Below are positions 40,420 through 53,439 of a stretch of 64,000 nt of DNA, one piece after another. The translations under genes and the position numbers were made by a program. The notes beneath the pieces were generated by a model. It saw only the letters and a program-made list of their open reading frames with translations. It made no database searches and was not told the origin of the DNA. The DNA comes from Citreicella sp. C3M06. GTDB taxonomy: Bacteria > Pseudomonadota > Alphaproteobacteria > Rhodobacterales > Rhodobacteraceae. How positions within the stretch are numbered: position 1 is the first letter of the stretch; every line of letters starts with the position of its first letter. Where the stretch lies: assembly GCF_018860705.1 (NCBI RefSeq), contig NZ_JAHKQA010000072.1, forward strand, positions 186,001-250,000, given 5' to 3'.

Positions 40420-42831
40420 ATGGCTGATCTGGTTCTGGACTGGAGCGCACTTGGTGCCTACGGCACCAATCTGGAAGACACTGCTGCGGATGCGGTGACC
40501 ACCTCTGTCGACACGGGCGGCGTAACCGTCGACATCACATTCACCGCGCAGGACGACGAAGCTCAGGCATTCACCGCCACCTATGACGGCTACGTGCCAG
40601 AGGGGTCGGGCATCGACCCCAACTCCCACCTCAAGCTGTTCGGCCTTGGCGGCGACGGCGGCACCGTGTCGCCGACCTCGACCACCGTGTTGAATTTCAG
40701 CGCCAGTGACGCGCTGTATTCGGATTCCGTGCAGAACGTTACATTCGTGCTGAATGACGTCGATGGCGGCGCTGGCTCTGACCTTGGCGATCTGGTAGAA
40801 TATTCCGAAGGTGGCGACACCAGCAGCAGCTTTCAGGATTACGTGACGGTTCTCGCCTATGATGCCGAGGGCAACGCCACGGCTGTCACCATTTCGCCGC
40901 TTGGCACCACCACCAGCGTCGATGGCGACACCGCAACCGGCGATGCCATCACCGCCTTTGCTGATCAGGATGGCACGCTCAAGGTCAGCATCGAGGGTCC
41001 GGTTTCGCGCATCGAGATCGTCTACGAGAACGGCGGCGACTCCACCCAGGGCGTGCTGATTTCCGATGTGTCCTTCTCGACCATCGACGCCGACGATCTG
41101 GCACCCGTGGCCGAGGATGATGTCGCCGAGACCCCCGAGGATACCCCGGTGGTGATCAACGTGCTGGACAATGACAGCGACCCCGAAGGCGGCGCGCTGA
41201 GCGTGACCAGCGCCACGGCGAGCAACGGCAGCGTCACCATCAACGACGATGGTACCCTGACCTATACGCCCGACGAAAACTACAACGGCCCGGACGAGAT
41301 CACCTATACCGTGACCAACCCCGAGGGGACCTCCGACAGCGCGAGCGTTGCGGTCACCGTCACCCCGGTGAACGACGATCCCGTTGCGGTGGATGATACC
41401 GTGTCCACCGGCGCGGGCACCCCGGTGAGCTTCGATCCGACCGACAATGATAGCGATGTCGACGGCGATCCGCTGACCGGCACCTTGGGCGATGCCGACA
41501 ATGGCACCGTCACCGACAATGGCGATGGCAGCTTCACCTACACGCCCGACGATGGCTTTACCGGCAATGACACCATTGCCTACACCGTCGATGACGGCAA
41601 CGGCGGCAGCGATGATGGCGTGATCACCGTTGTGGTGGGCGACGACACCGCCCCCGGCAATACCGCGCCCATCGCCGAGGATGATTTCTACACCACCGAC
41701 GTCGACACCCCGCAGACCATCAATCCGCTGGTCAACGATATCGACGGTGACGGCGATCCGCTGACGGTCGGCTCCATCGGCACACCGGAAAATGGCACGC
41801 TGGTCGACAATGGCGATGGCACCTTCACCTATACGCCGGACACCGGTTTCGAAGGCGATGACACCATTCCCTACACTGTCAGCGACGGCAATGGCGGCAG
41901 CGACGATTCGGTGATCACCATCAGCGTCGGCGGCGATGACACTGGGCCCGGTGGGAACAGCGCTCCGACCGCAGTCGACGATCTTTATGCCACGACGCTT
42001 TATGCCACGCAGACGGTTGACCCGACCGAGAACGACACCGATCCCGAGGGCGATCCGCTGACCGTCACGGCGGTTGGCGAGGCCGACTTCGGCACGGTGA
42101 CGCTGAACGAGGACGGCACCGTCAGCTATACCTCGGTTTCCACCCCGGATGGTTTCACCGAGGGCAGCTTCTATGACTCCTTCACCTATTCGATCAGCGA
42201 CGGTAATGGCGGCGAGAGCGAAGCGAATATCAGCGTCGAGGTGCTGCCCTGCTTCACCCCCGGCACGCTGATCGCCACGCCGCAGGGCGAACGTCTGGTC
42301 GAGACACTGGAAGTTGGCGACCGGGTGATCACCCGCGACAATGGCATTCAGGAGATCCGCTGGATCGGCAACAAGGAACTGACCGGCCACCAGCTGGCGC
42401 GCAAGACGCATCTGCGCCCGGTGCTGATCCAGGCCGGATCGCTGGGCAGGAACCTGCCGGAGCACGATCTTCTGGTCTCGCCCAACCACCGCGTACTGGT
42501 CGCCAACGACAAGACGGCGCTGTATTTCGAAGAGCGCGAAGTGCTGGCCGCCGCCAAGCATCTCACCGGCCTTGAAGGGGTGGACGAGGTCGAGACCATG
42601 GGCGTCACCTACATCCACATGATGTTCGACAACCACGAGGTCGTGCTGTCCAACGGTGCCTGGACCGAAAGCTTCCAGCCCGGCGACATGACGCTTGGCG
42701 CCATGGACGAAGACCAGCGTCAGGAGATCTTTGAGTTGTTTCCCGAACTGGAGAATGCCGACGGACTGCGCGCCTACGGCGCCGCCCGCCGCTCGCTGAA
42801 AAAGCATGAGGCGCAGTTGCTGACCAAATAA
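40420..42831 (+). CDS. Secreted protein with cadherin-like repeats and C-terminal Hint domain
   Basis: The product is 803 residues, very acidic and rich in Asp, Gly and Thr, with no N-terminal signal peptide. After an N-terminal domain of ~225 residues come four tandem cadherin/VCBS-like repeats (about 228-608), each with APVAEDD- or DPVAVDD-like starts and NDxDPEGDPLTV and TYTPD motifs. Cys611 (PCFTPGTLIATPQGERLV) begins a Hint_2 domain that ends near DNHEVVLSNGAWTES. Hint domains cut or splice proteins at the Cys. It is probably a surface adhesin exported by a type I system. The role and the cleavage are inferred. Confidence 0.85.
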   Translation: MADLVLDWSALGAYGTNLEDTAADAVTTSVDTGGVTVDITFTAQDDEAQAFTATYDGYVPEGSGIDPNSHLKLFGLGGDGGTVSPTSTTVLNFSASDALYSDSVQNVTFVLNDVDGGAGSDLGDLVEYSEGGDTSSSFQDYVTVLAYDAEGNATAVTISPLGTTTSVDGDTATGDAITAFADQDGTLKVSIEGPVSRIEIVYENGGDSTQGVLISDVSFSTIDADDLAPVAEDDVAETPEDTPVVINVLDNDSDPEGGALSVTSATASNGSVTINDDGTLTYTPDENYNGPDEITYTVTNPEGTSDSASVAVTVTPVNDDPVAVDDTVSTGAGTPVSFDPTDNDSDVDGDPLTGTLGDADNGTVTDNGDGSFTYTPDDGFTGNDTIAYTVDDGNGGSDDGVITVVVGDDTAPGNTAPIAEDDFYTTDVDTPQTINPLVNDIDGDGDPLTVGSIGTPENGTLVDNGDGTFTYTPDTGFEGDDTIPYTVSDGNGGSDDSVITISVGGDDTGPGGNSAPTAVDDLYATTLYATQTVDPTENDTDPEGDPLTVTAVGEADFGTVTLNEDGTVSYTSVSTPDGFTEGSFYDSFTYSISDGNGGESEANISVEVLPCFTPGTLIATPQGERLVETLEVGDRVITRDNGIQEIRWIGNKELTGHQLARKTHLRPVLIQAGSLGRNLPEHDLLVSPNHRVLVANDKTALYFEEREVLAAAKHLTGLEGVDEVETMGVTYIHMMFDNHEVVLSNGAWTESFQPGDMTLGAMDEDQRQEIFELFPELENADGLRAYGAARRSLKKHEAQLLTK

Positions 42832-42899
42832 AGCCGCGCGTCGCGGCAACCAGAGATCATCCCGCTGCGCTTCGACCCAGCATCGGGATGACAACAGGA

Positions 42900-42929
42900 A
42901 ACGGGGTGGCAAGGGCTGCCCCGTTTTTC
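42900..42929 (+). terminator. Terminator of the Hint-protein gene
   Basis: ACGGGGTGGC (42901-42910) pairs with GCTGCCCCGT (42915-42924) with two G-T pairs, around AAGG, and is followed by TTTTCT. It lies 70 bases past the stop. Confidence 0.85.
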
Positions 42930-43092
42930 TACTTGCCTTTTAGATATGCCTTGGTGTTTGCCTATCCAGAATGTAGCGTCATCACAAAACACGTAGGGGA
43001 TTAGGAGGTCTAAACTGGAAAGATTTGGCTGATCCTCGGGTTCTCGAATGGTCTGTCTTCAATCCGCCATCGTCAGCTTGCAATGAAGGCCA

Positions 43093-43785
43093 ATGTCAGG
43101 AGCGTATATCCTAATGAAATTTTTCTTTTTCCTAATCCTGATAGTCGAGTTTTTTCGATTTGTGTTGCGAGTCTTTTTTGGACTTTTAGCACTAACAACC
43201 GCCCCGGAAGACACAGCGGAGCTCATTGAAGATGCTGGAAAAGTATTTCAAGCAGTGGATCAAGGTTACGCGCTTGATCTGGCAATAATTGTCATTGGTG
43301 TCGCTGGTCTCGCGATTGCGTACGGCTGGGGCAATTGGCGCTTAGCTCTTCACAGATCTTGCTCCAAGAGTAAGCTGGAGCGTTTATCCGATGAAGCGCG
43401 CCGAGTTTCCGAGGATATCGCGAATACGCTTTCGCAAGATCGCCAGTCACGTGATACAAGAAGAGCTAGGGCACTTGAAAGCAATCAAATGCCTCCCTTC
43501 GAAACTACGGTTGATCAGAGATTTTTGTCGAAGCACATGGCAGAGTCGTCGTCTATATTGCGCCGATTAGAAGATGTTGGTTATCTCAGTAGATCTGAGT
43601 ACTTGAGTGAAATCGGTACGGCAGGTGCTACAGGATTTGCAGCTGAAGAGATATCAAAAGCTCTTCGTACCGCATCGGATCGTATCAAGTCAGATCTCAG
43701 AGATGGATTCTTTACGATCATCTCGAGTCCGGCAGTCTCTGTTTCGCGTGGCTTGAAAACATCTCATTCAAGAAAGAGTGAGTGA
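43093..43785 (+). CDS. Low-GC orphan membrane protein
   Basis: The product is 230 residues. Its codon use and base content are clearly more AT-rich than all its neighbours. Two membrane segments are seen (KFFFFLILIVEFFRFVLRVFFGLLAL and LAIIVIGVAGLAIAYGW). The rest is a charged, helical cytoplasmic part (KLERLSDEARRVSEDIANTLSQDRQS) that may form a coiled coil. I know no family. A second ATG at 43114, after AGGAG, may be the true start. It sits between a Hint-domain gene and typA with no transposase or att site visible. It looks acquired. Confidence 0.7.
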   Translation: MSGAYILMKFFFFLILIVEFFRFVLRVFFGLLALTTAPEDTAELIEDAGKVFQAVDQGYALDLAIIVIGVAGLAIAYGWGNWRLALHRSCSKSKLERLSDEARRVSEDIANTLSQDRQSRDTRRARALESNQMPPFETTVDQRFLSKHMAESSSILRRLEDVGYLSRSEYLSEIGTAGATGFAAEEISKALRTASDRIKSDLRDGFFTIISSPAVSVSRGLKTSHSRKSE

Positions 43786-43812
43786 AATTATCAAAGTTTG
43801 ATTGAGAAGTCT

Positions 43813-43845
43813 TCTCGCCATATCGGCATTCCGTAGATGGCGAGA
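43813..43845 (+). terminator. Hairpin after the orphan gene
   Basis: TCTCGCCAT (43813-43821) pairs with ATGGCGAGA (43837-43845) around a 15-base loop. It lies 27 bases after the stop of the orphan gene and is followed by GTTTGCGG. It is likely a weak terminator. Confidence 0.55.
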
Positions 43846-43890
43846 GTTTGCGGTGTGTTTTCGCAATTAGCTAATTAATATGTTGTCTGA

Positions 43891-43920
43891 AAAGGCCCAC
43901 ATATCAACATGTGGGCCTTC
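43891..43920 (-). terminator. Terminator of typA
   Basis: AAGGCCCACAT (43892-43902) pairs perfectly with ATGTGGGCCTT (43909-43919) around ATCAAC. On the minus strand it continues as CTTTTCAG. It is 20 bases past the typA stop and also lies beyond the orphan gene. Confidence 0.85.
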
Positions 43921-43939
43921 TTGTCTGGAGGGGGCGCCT

Positions 43940-45757
43940 TTACTGCCCCTTGGACATCCGCTTGCGCTCGTTCGGATCGAGGTAGCGCTTGCGCAGGCGG
44001 ATCGCGTTGGGCGTTACTTCGACCAGTTCGTCGTCGTTGATGTAGGCGATGGCCTCTTCCAGCGACAGGGTCACGGGCGTGGTCAGGCGGACCGCTTCAT
44101 CGGTGCCCGAGGCGCGCACGTTGGTCAGCTTCTTGCCCTTGAGCGGGTTCACCTCAAGATCGTTGTCGCGCGAATGCTCGCCGATGATCATGCCGGTGTA
44201 GACCGGGGCCTGCGCACCAAGGAACATCTTGCCGCGATCTTCGAGGTTCCACAGCGCATAGGCCACCGCCTCGCCGTTTTCCATCGAGATCAGAACGCCA
44301 GCGCGACGGCCTTCGATCGGCCCCTTGTGCGGGGTCATGCCGTGGAACACCCGGTTCAGAACGCCGGTGCCGCGGGTGTCGGTGAGGAATTCGCCGTGAT
44401 AGCCGATCAGACCGCGCGAGGGCACATGCGCGATGATCCGCGTCTTGCCCGCGCCAGCCTGACGCATCTCGACCAGTTCGCCCTTGCGTGCGCCGGTCAG
44501 CTTTTCGATCACCGCGCCGGAGTATTCGTCATCGACGTCGATGGTGGCTTCCTCGACCGGCTCCATCAGCTGGCCGTCGATTTCCTTCATGATCACCTGC
44601 GGGCGTGAGATCGACAGTTCGAACCCTTCGCGGCGCATGTTCTCGATGAGAACGCCCATCTGAAGTTCACCGCGACCCGAGACCTCGAAGGCCTCGCCGC
44701 CGGGGGTGTCGGCGATCTTGATCGCGACATTGCCTTCTGCTTCCTTCATCAGACGCTCGCGGATGACGCGGGACTGCACCTTTTTGCCGTCACGGCCCGC
44801 CAGCGGCGAATCGTTGATGCCGAAGGTGACGGTGATGGTGGGCGGATCGATCGGCTGAGCATCGAGCGGTTCATCCACGGCTAGCGCGCAGATGGTGTCG
44901 GCCACGGTCGCTTTGGTCATGCCGGCGAGCGAGACGATATCGCCCGCGAGGCCTTCGTCGATGTCCGACTGCGCAAGGCCACGAAAGGCCTGCACGCGGG
45001 TGACGCGGAACTGTTCGATCTTTTGCCCGATGCGGCTGAGCGCCTGCACGGTCTGGCCAACCTTGACCCGACCGGTTTCAACGCGGCCGGTCAGCAGGCG
45101 GCCGACGAACGGGTCAGAGCCCAGCGTGGTGGCCAGCATGCGGAAATCTTCGTCTTGACGCTTGACCTGCTTGGGGGCAGGCACGTGGTTGACGATCAGG
45201 TTGAACAGCGCCGAGAGATCCTTGCGCGCCCCGTCCAGCTCGGCATCGGCCCAGCCGTTGCGGCCCGAGGCGTACATATGCGGGAAATCCAGCTGATCCT
45301 CATCGGCATCCAGCGATGCAAACAGATCGAAGCATTCATCCAGTGCGCGGTCGGGTTCGGCGTCGGGCTTGTCGACCTTGTTGAGCACCACAATCGGGCG
45401 CAGCCCGAGCGCAAGCGCCTTGGAGGTCACGAACTTGGTCTGCGGCATCGGGCCTTCGGCGGCATCGACCAGCAGGACAACACCGTCGACCATGCTCAGG
45501 ATACGCTCGACCTCGCCGCCGAAATCGGCGTGGCCGGGGGTGTCGACGATGTTGATGCGCGTGCCTTTCCACTCGACCGAAGTCGGCTTGGCGAAAATGG
45601 TGATACCACGCTCGCGCTCAAGGTCGTTGCTGTCCATCGCGCGTTCGGCCACGGCCTGATTTTCGCGGAATGCGCCCGACTGTTTGAGCAGCTCGTCGAC
45701 GAGGGTCGTCTTGCCGTGGTCAACGTGGGCGATGATCGCGATATTGCGAAGGTCCAT
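43940..45757 (-). CDS. typA: Ribosome-associated GTPase TypA/BipA
   Basis: The product is 605 residues, full length. G1 is [14 protein letters not shown]3 [14 protein letters not shown]4 [12 protein letters not shown]. The EF-G-like domains III and V and the BipA-specific C-terminal domain ([32 protein letters not shown]) follow. It is a translational GTPase important in low temperature and stress. The ATG at 45757 ([14 protein letters not shown]) is preferred over an upstream in-frame start. Confidence 0.97.
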   Translation of the reverse strand: MDLRNIAIIAHVDHGKTTLVDELLKQSGAFRENQAVAERAMDSNDLERERGITIFAKPTSVEWKGTRINIVDTPGHADFGGEVERILSMVDGVVLLVDAAEGPMPQTKFVTSKALALGLRPIVVLNKVDKPDAEPDRALDECFDLFASLDADEDQLDFPHMYASGRNGWADAELDGARKDLSALFNLIVNHVPAPKQVKRQDEDFRMLATTLGSDPFVGRLLTGRVETGRVKVGQTVQALSRIGQKIEQFRVTRVQAFRGLAQSDIDEGLAGDIVSLAGMTKATVADTICALAVDEPLDAQPIDPPTITVTFGINDSPLAGRDGKKVQSRVIRERLMKEAEGNVAIKIADTPGGEAFEVSGRGELQMGVLIENMRREGFELSISRPQVIMKEIDGQLMEPVEEATIDVDDEYSGAVIEKLTGARKGELVEMRQAGAGKTRIIAHVPSRGLIGYHGEFLTDTRGTGVLNRVFHGMTPHKGPIEGRRAGVLISMENGEAVAYALWNLEDRGKMFLGAQAPVYTGMIIGEHSRDNDLEVNPLKGKKLTNVRASGTDEAVRLTTPVTLSLEEAIAYINDDELVEVTPNAIRLRKRYLDPNERKRMSKGQ

Positions 45758-45826
45758 AGGGCAGCCTTTGAAAGGAAGGGAGTTTGGAGCTTCGCCTAGC
45801 GTCATAGCGCCCGGATTGCCAGCCCC

Positions 45827-46156
45827 TTAATGCCCGGTCGTGGCGGAAAACAGGTTGATCACAAGGATTCCGGCAAGGATCAGCCCAATCCCGGCCACTG
45901 CCGGCAGGTCCAGCCGCTGCCCGAAGGCGATGAAACCGATCACCGCGATCAGCACGATGCCAAGGCCGGACCAGATCGCATAGGCGACCCCGACGGGCAT
46001 AAATTTCAGCGCCATCGACAGCAGGTAGATGGCGATGGCATAGGCCACCACCGAGAGCGCCGACGGGCCGAGGCGGCTAAACTGCTGGCTGGCCTGAAGC
46101 GCAGAGGTGCCGATGGTCTCGGCCAGGACGGCGATGGCAAGAATGAGGTAGGGCAT
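45827..46156 (-). CDS. SMR-family multidrug exporter
   Basis: The product is 109 residues with four membrane helices (MPYLILAIAVLAETIGTSAL with the conserved Glu, the second at ALSVVAYAIAIYLLSMAL, then VAYAIWSGLGIVLIAVIG and the last helix). The Glu14 in AETIGT is the substrate/proton site of EmrE-type pumps, and the YAIWSG motif is characteristic. It exports lipophilic cations by proton antiport. The ATG at 46156 is preferred over the upstream in-frame TTG. Confidence 0.92.
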   Translation of the reverse strand: MPYLILAIAVLAETIGTSALQASQQFSRLGPSALSVVAYAIAIYLLSMALKFMPVGVAYAIWSGLGIVLIAVIGFIAFGQRLDLPAVAGIGLILAGILVINLFSATTGH

Positions 46157-46329
46157 GACTTGTCCGTTCGTGTGCAAGCGGCAGGGCTTGCGCAGTCATG
46201 ACGCGGATTTCACGCGCTGGCCAGTTAGAAGCTATCGATTGTTGCAGGGCAGGTATCCGGCGCCCGGTTCGCAGGCACCGCCGGAGGGGCGGTTGGCGCT
46301 CCTCCGGCAGGGTCGATTTGAAACCGCGC

Positions 46330-47472
46330 TCAGTTGCCGCGCCAGATCCAGCCGCCGCCAAAGATGCGGGTGCCCTCGGGGTCGTAAAAGACGCAGGCCT
46401 GACCGGGGCTGATGCCTTCTTCTGCAGTGATCAGCTCGACGGTGGCTTCAGTGGCCGAGATCGGGCGCACGATGGCATCGCGCGGCGGGCGGGTCGAACG
46501 CACCCGGACCGACAGATGCCATTCCTCGCGGCTGGTGAAGGGGGCGTCGCCCAGCCAGTTGATCTCGCGGACGGGAACCGAGCGGGTGGCAAGCATGTCC
46601 TTGGGCCCGACGATGACCTGCTTGGCGTCGACATCAAGCTTCACCACGTAGAGCGGCTCTTCGAGACCGCCGATGCCAAGGCCACGGCGCTGGCCGATGG
46701 TGTAATGGATCACGCCCTTGTGGGTGCCAAGGACGCGGCCATCGGCATGCACGATGTTGCCCGGATCGGCGGCGCCGGGGCGCAGCTTTTCGATCACGGC
46801 GGCATAATTGCCGTCGGGCACAAAGCAGATGTCCTGACTGTCGGGCTTGTCGGCGACGCTCAAACCATATTTCGCGGCCAGCGCGCGGGTCTCGGCCTTG
46901 CTTTTCAGATGCCCCAAGGGGAATCGCAGGAACGACAGCTGTTCGGGCGTGGTCGAAAACAGGAAATAGCTCTGGTCGCGGTTGGCATCGGCGGCGGAAT
47001 GCAGCTCGGGGCCACCGCGCCCATCCATGCGCTGGATGTAATGCCCGGTCGCCATGCAATCGGCATCAAGGTCCTTGGCGGTTTCCAGCAGATCCTTGAA
47101 CTTCACCCGCTCGTTGCAGCGGATGCAGGGCACCGGGGTCGCGCCGCCAAGGTAGCTTTCGGCAAATTCGTCGATCACCGCATCCTTGAAGATGTTTTCA
47201 TAATCAAGAACATAATGGGGAAAGCCCATCTGCTCGGCAACGCGGCGCGCATCGTGAATGTCGACCCCCGCGCAGCAGGCGCCTTTCTTGGCCAGCGCCG
47301 CGCCGTGATCGTAGAGCTGCAGCGTCACGCCGATCACGTCATAGCCTTCCTCGGCGAGCATGGCGGCCACGACCGAGCTGTCGACGCCGCCCGACATCGC
47401 CACCACCACCCGCGTCTGCGAGGGCGGCTTGGGCAGGCCGAGCGAGTTCAGGGTAGGGGCGTCGAGGGGCAT
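46330..47472 (-). CDS. mnmA: tRNA-specific 2-thiouridylase
   Basis: The product is 380 residues. The PP-loop is [18 protein letters not shown], the active Cys are in [14 protein letters not shown] and DICFVPDGN, and the ending [20 protein letters not shown] is typical. It makes s2U34 in tRNA for Glu, Gln and Lys. The ATG at 47472 has AGGAGG six bases upstream. It is divergent from sciP. Confidence 0.96.
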   Translation of the reverse strand: MPLDAPTLNSLGLPKPPSQTRVVVAMSGGVDSSVVAAMLAEEGYDVIGVTLQLYDHGAALAKKGACCAGVDIHDARRVAEQMGFPHYVLDYENIFKDAVIDEFAESYLGGATPVPCIRCNERVKFKDLLETAKDLDADCMATGHYIQRMDGRGGPELHSAADANRDQSYFLFSTTPEQLSFLRFPLGHLKSKAETRALAAKYGLSVADKPDSQDICFVPDGNYAAVIEKLRPGAADPGNIVHADGRVLGTHKGVIHYTIGQRRGLGIGGLEEPLYVVKLDVDAKQVIVGPKDMLATRSVPVREINWLGDAPFTSREEWHLSVRVRSTRPPRDAIVRPISATEATVELITAEEGISPGQACVFYDPEGTRIFGGGWIWRGN

Positions 47473-47563
47473 GGCCTCCTCCTTCGGACAGATCTGCGGG
47501 AACCGGGGAAATATAGGAAAATGCAACTCATTCTCAAGTGGTCGTTTTAGATGGCGTTAAATT

Positions 47564-47576
47564 GTGTCGGGTCAAA
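47564..47576 (+). promoter_or_regulatory. Leader motif upstream of sciP shared with ctrA
   Basis: GTGTCGGGTCAAA lies 36 bases before the sciP start. The same 13 bases occur at 47989-48001 before ctrA, and in both cases GGG-(T or A)-CAGA follows. The TGTCGGG part is one base from TGTCGCG, the SciP motif I recall from Caulobacter. Confidence 0.5.
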
Positions 47577-47611
47577 TGGGTCAGAGCCGGAAAGACTGGG
47601 GCATAAGTTCA

Positions 47612-47917
47612 ATGTATCTAAAGAAAATCGACGGACCTCGCGCGGTCCACCTTCCCGATGGCAGCGTGATGACGCGGGCCGATCTTCCACCGGTCGAAAC
47701 GCGCCGCTGGGTGGCATCGCGCAAGGCGGCCGTGGTCAAGGCGGTGCGCTTCGGCCTGCTCTCCGAAAGTCAGGCGATGGAGCGCTATACTCTATCGGAA
47801 GAAGAGCTGGCAGAATGGATGGAAGCCGTCGCGCACCATGGCGAAGAGGCCCTGAAAGCGACGCTCGTCCAGAAGTTTCGCAGCCCCGGCGTCGATGGCG
47901 CTGAAGATAACGCCTGA
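47612..47917 (+). CDS. sciP: CtrA inhibitor SciP (DUF1153)
   Basis: The product is 101 residues and matches SciP: MYLKKIDGPRAVHLPDGS, MTRADLPPVETRRWVASRKAAVVKAV with a helix-turn-helix, and LLSESQAMERYTLSEEELAEW. SciP binds DNA and blocks CtrA-dependent transcription in G1-phase swarmer cells of Caulobacter; it is widespread in alphaproteobacteria. It lies 110 bases upstream of ctrA on the same strand, so the two may be expressed together. Confidence 0.93.
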   Translation: MYLKKIDGPRAVHLPDGSVMTRADLPPVETRRWVASRKAAVVKAVRFGLLSESQAMERYTLSEEELAEWMEAVAHHGEEALKATLVQKFRSPGVDGAEDNA

Positions 47918-47960
47918 ATATGTGCAACCATCAGTTGTAATTTGCAATCGTTCACGTACA

Positions 47961-47976
47961 GTAAAGTTCCATTAAC
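47961..47976 (+). promoter_or_regulatory. CtrA-box upstream of ctrA
   Basis: GTAA-AGTTCCA-TTAAC matches the CtrA site TTAA-N7-TTAAC except for the first base. It is 52-67 bases before the ctrA start, where autoregulation would be expected. The downstream half is perfect and is followed by C (TTAACC). Confidence 0.6.
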
Positions 47977-47982
47977 CTTCTT

Positions 47983-48001
47983 CCGACAGTGTCGGGTCAA
48001 A
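47983..48001. promoter_or_regulatory. TGTCGG dyad and shared leader motif upstream of ctrA
   Basis: CCGACA-G-TGTCGG (47983-47995) is a perfect palindrome. It overlaps the GTGTCGGGTCAAA copy shared with the sciP leader. A dyad built on TGTCGG would suit a dimeric regulator such as SciP. Confidence 0.5.
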
Positions 48002-48007
48002 GGGACA

Positions 48008-48022
48008 GAACAAGCGGAGAAC
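48008..48022 (-). promoter_or_regulatory. LexA-box-like sequence over the ctrA ribosome-binding site
   Basis: GAAC-N7-GAAC, which reads GTTC-N7-GTTC on the minus strand, is the alphaproteobacterial LexA box. It covers the CGGAG ribosome site and ends five bases before the ctrA start. The pattern is only eight fixed bases, so about two chance hits are expected in this 64-kb window. Confidence 0.5.
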
Positions 48023-48027
48023 GGATT

Positions 48028-48744
48028 ATGCGCATCCTTCTGGTGGAAGACGACCCGACCACGTCGAAGAGCATCGAACTTATGCTAACCCATGCCAACC
48101 TGAACGTCTATTCGACCGATCTGGGCGAAGAAGGCATCGATCTGGCAAAACTGTACGATTACGACCTGATCCTGCTCGATCTCAATCTGCCAGACATCAA
48201 TGGTCACGAGGTCTTGCGGCAATTGCGCCAGTCGCGGATCAACACGCCGATCCTGATCCTGTCGGGGGCCGATGACACCGAAAACAAGATCAAGGGATTT
48301 GGCTTTGGGGCCGACGATTACCTGACCAAACCCTTCCACCGCGACGAGCTGGTGGCGCGCATCCATGCGATCATTCGCCGCTCGAAAGGGCATTCCCAAT
48401 CGGTGATCCGGACAGCCAAGATTTCCGTCAACCTTGACGCGAAGACGGTCGAGGTGGCGGGCAAGCCGGTCCATCTGACCGGCAAGGAATACCAGATGCT
48501 CGAGCTGCTTTCGCTGCGCAAGGGCACGACACTGACGAAAGAGATGTTCCTGAACCATCTTTACGGCGGCATGGACGAGCCTGAACTCAAGATTATCGAT
48601 GTGTTCATCTGCAAGTTGCGCAAAAAGCTCTCCGAGGCGACCGGCGACGAGAATTACATCGAAACGGTGTGGGGGCGTGGCTATGTGCTGCGCGATCCCG
48701 AGCCGCGCGCTGGCGACCCCCCGGCGATCGCCGCCGCCGGCTGA
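48028..48744 (+). CDS. ctrA: Cell-cycle response regulator CtrA
   Basis: The product is 238 residues. The receiver domain begins [20 protein letters not shown] with the phospho-acceptor Asp51 in [10 protein letters not shown]. The C-terminal winged helix has [18 protein letters not shown] and [15 protein letters not shown] and GRGYVLRDP, as in CtrA. The protein ends IAAAG and so lacks the exact Ala-Ala end that marks Caulobacter CtrA for ClpXP. In Rhodobacteraceae CtrA is non-essential and drives motility, gene transfer agents and related traits. The leader has CtrA, TGTCGG and LexA-like sites. Confidence 0.96.
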   Translation: MRILLVEDDPTTSKSIELMLTHANLNVYSTDLGEEGIDLAKLYDYDLILLDLNLPDINGHEVLRQLRQSRINTPILILSGADDTENKIKGFGFGADDYLTKPFHRDELVARIHAIIRRSKGHSQSVIRTAKISVNLDAKTVEVAGKPVHLTGKEYQMLELLSLRKGTTLTKEMFLNHLYGGMDEPELKIIDVFICKLRKKLSEATGDENYIETVWGRGYVLRDPEPRAGDPPAIAAAG

Positions 48745-48795
48745 TCGGCTGGACGAGACCGGACTTGCGCCCTATCACTTGCCCGAACGTCGTAA

Positions 48796-53159
<4,364 letters not shown>

Positions 53160-53230
53160 GGGAATGTCTGGGAAACGATCCGCCCGGAATCTGTGCCATT
53201 TTTGGGGATACAATCACTTATGCTGCCTTT

Positions 53231-53255
53231 GTTCGCTTATGTTCTCATAAAGTTC
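53231..53255 (+). promoter_or_regulatory. LexA box with a third phased half-site, downstream of recG
   Basis: GTTC at 53241-53244 and 53252-53255 are separated by seven bases, the exact GTTC-N7-GTTC of alphaproteobacterial LexA. A third GTTC is at 53231-53234, ten bases upstream of the first, on the same helix face. It is 65 bases upstream of a 39-residue membrane-protein gene, which would be its target. Confidence 0.7.
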
Positions 53256-53285
53256 TTTACAGAACGTAAAGGAAATGAGAACAAA
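53241..53285. repeat. Nested inverted repeat over the LexA-type box
   Basis: The outer arms GTTCTCAT (53241-53248) and ATGAGAAC (53278-53285) match perfectly. An inner stem CTTTAC (53255-53260) and GTAAAG (53266-53271) also pairs, around AGAAC. The structure could form in the leader RNA or cruciform DNA and partly overlaps the box. Confidence 0.55.
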
Positions 53286-53319
53286 TAGGCAACAAACGAC
53301 AGACGAGGGAGTTTACAGA

Positions 53320-53439
53320 ATGATCAAGACCCTTTTCCGCGCGATGAGCCGCCCTGAATGCAACGTGCTTCAGGATATGATCGGCGCTCTGTGCCTTGTT
53401 GTCATCCTACTTGGGGCGCTGCATCTGCCCAGCCTCTGA
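53320..53439 (+). CDS. 39-residue membrane protein, candidate SOS-induced division inhibitor
   Basis: The product is only 39 residues, with ATG at 53320 and GAGGGAG eight bases upstream. Its first half is basic and polar (MIKTLFRAMSRPECNV) and the second is a single membrane helix (MIGALCLVVILLGALHL, 20-36). SidA in Caulobacter is a 29-residue membrane protein, SOS-induced, that blocks division at FtsW/FtsN. No sequence homology is claimed; the similarity is in size, topology and a LexA box. The ~145-base gap after the stop ends in a strong terminator. Confidence 0.65.
   Translation: MIKTLFRAMSRPECNVLQDMIGALCLVVILLGALHLPSL

Noticed and set aside
41101-42240. Tandem DNA repeats in the Hint gene as a CRISPR or satellite
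   Set aside because: The similarity is at the protein level, between cadherin-like repeats of about 90 residues, with no short identical repeats or spacers.
40390-42912. Long frame opposite the Hint-domain gene (840 codons)
   Set aside because: The plus-strand gene has clear cadherin and Hint domains; the minus frame only mirrors its repeats and starts with no ribosome site.
42953-43092. Possible att site or tRNA remnant beside the low-GC orphan gene
   Set aside because: A GGTTCTCGAATGG-like stretch recalls a tRNA arm but no other tRNA part, integrase or direct repeat was found.
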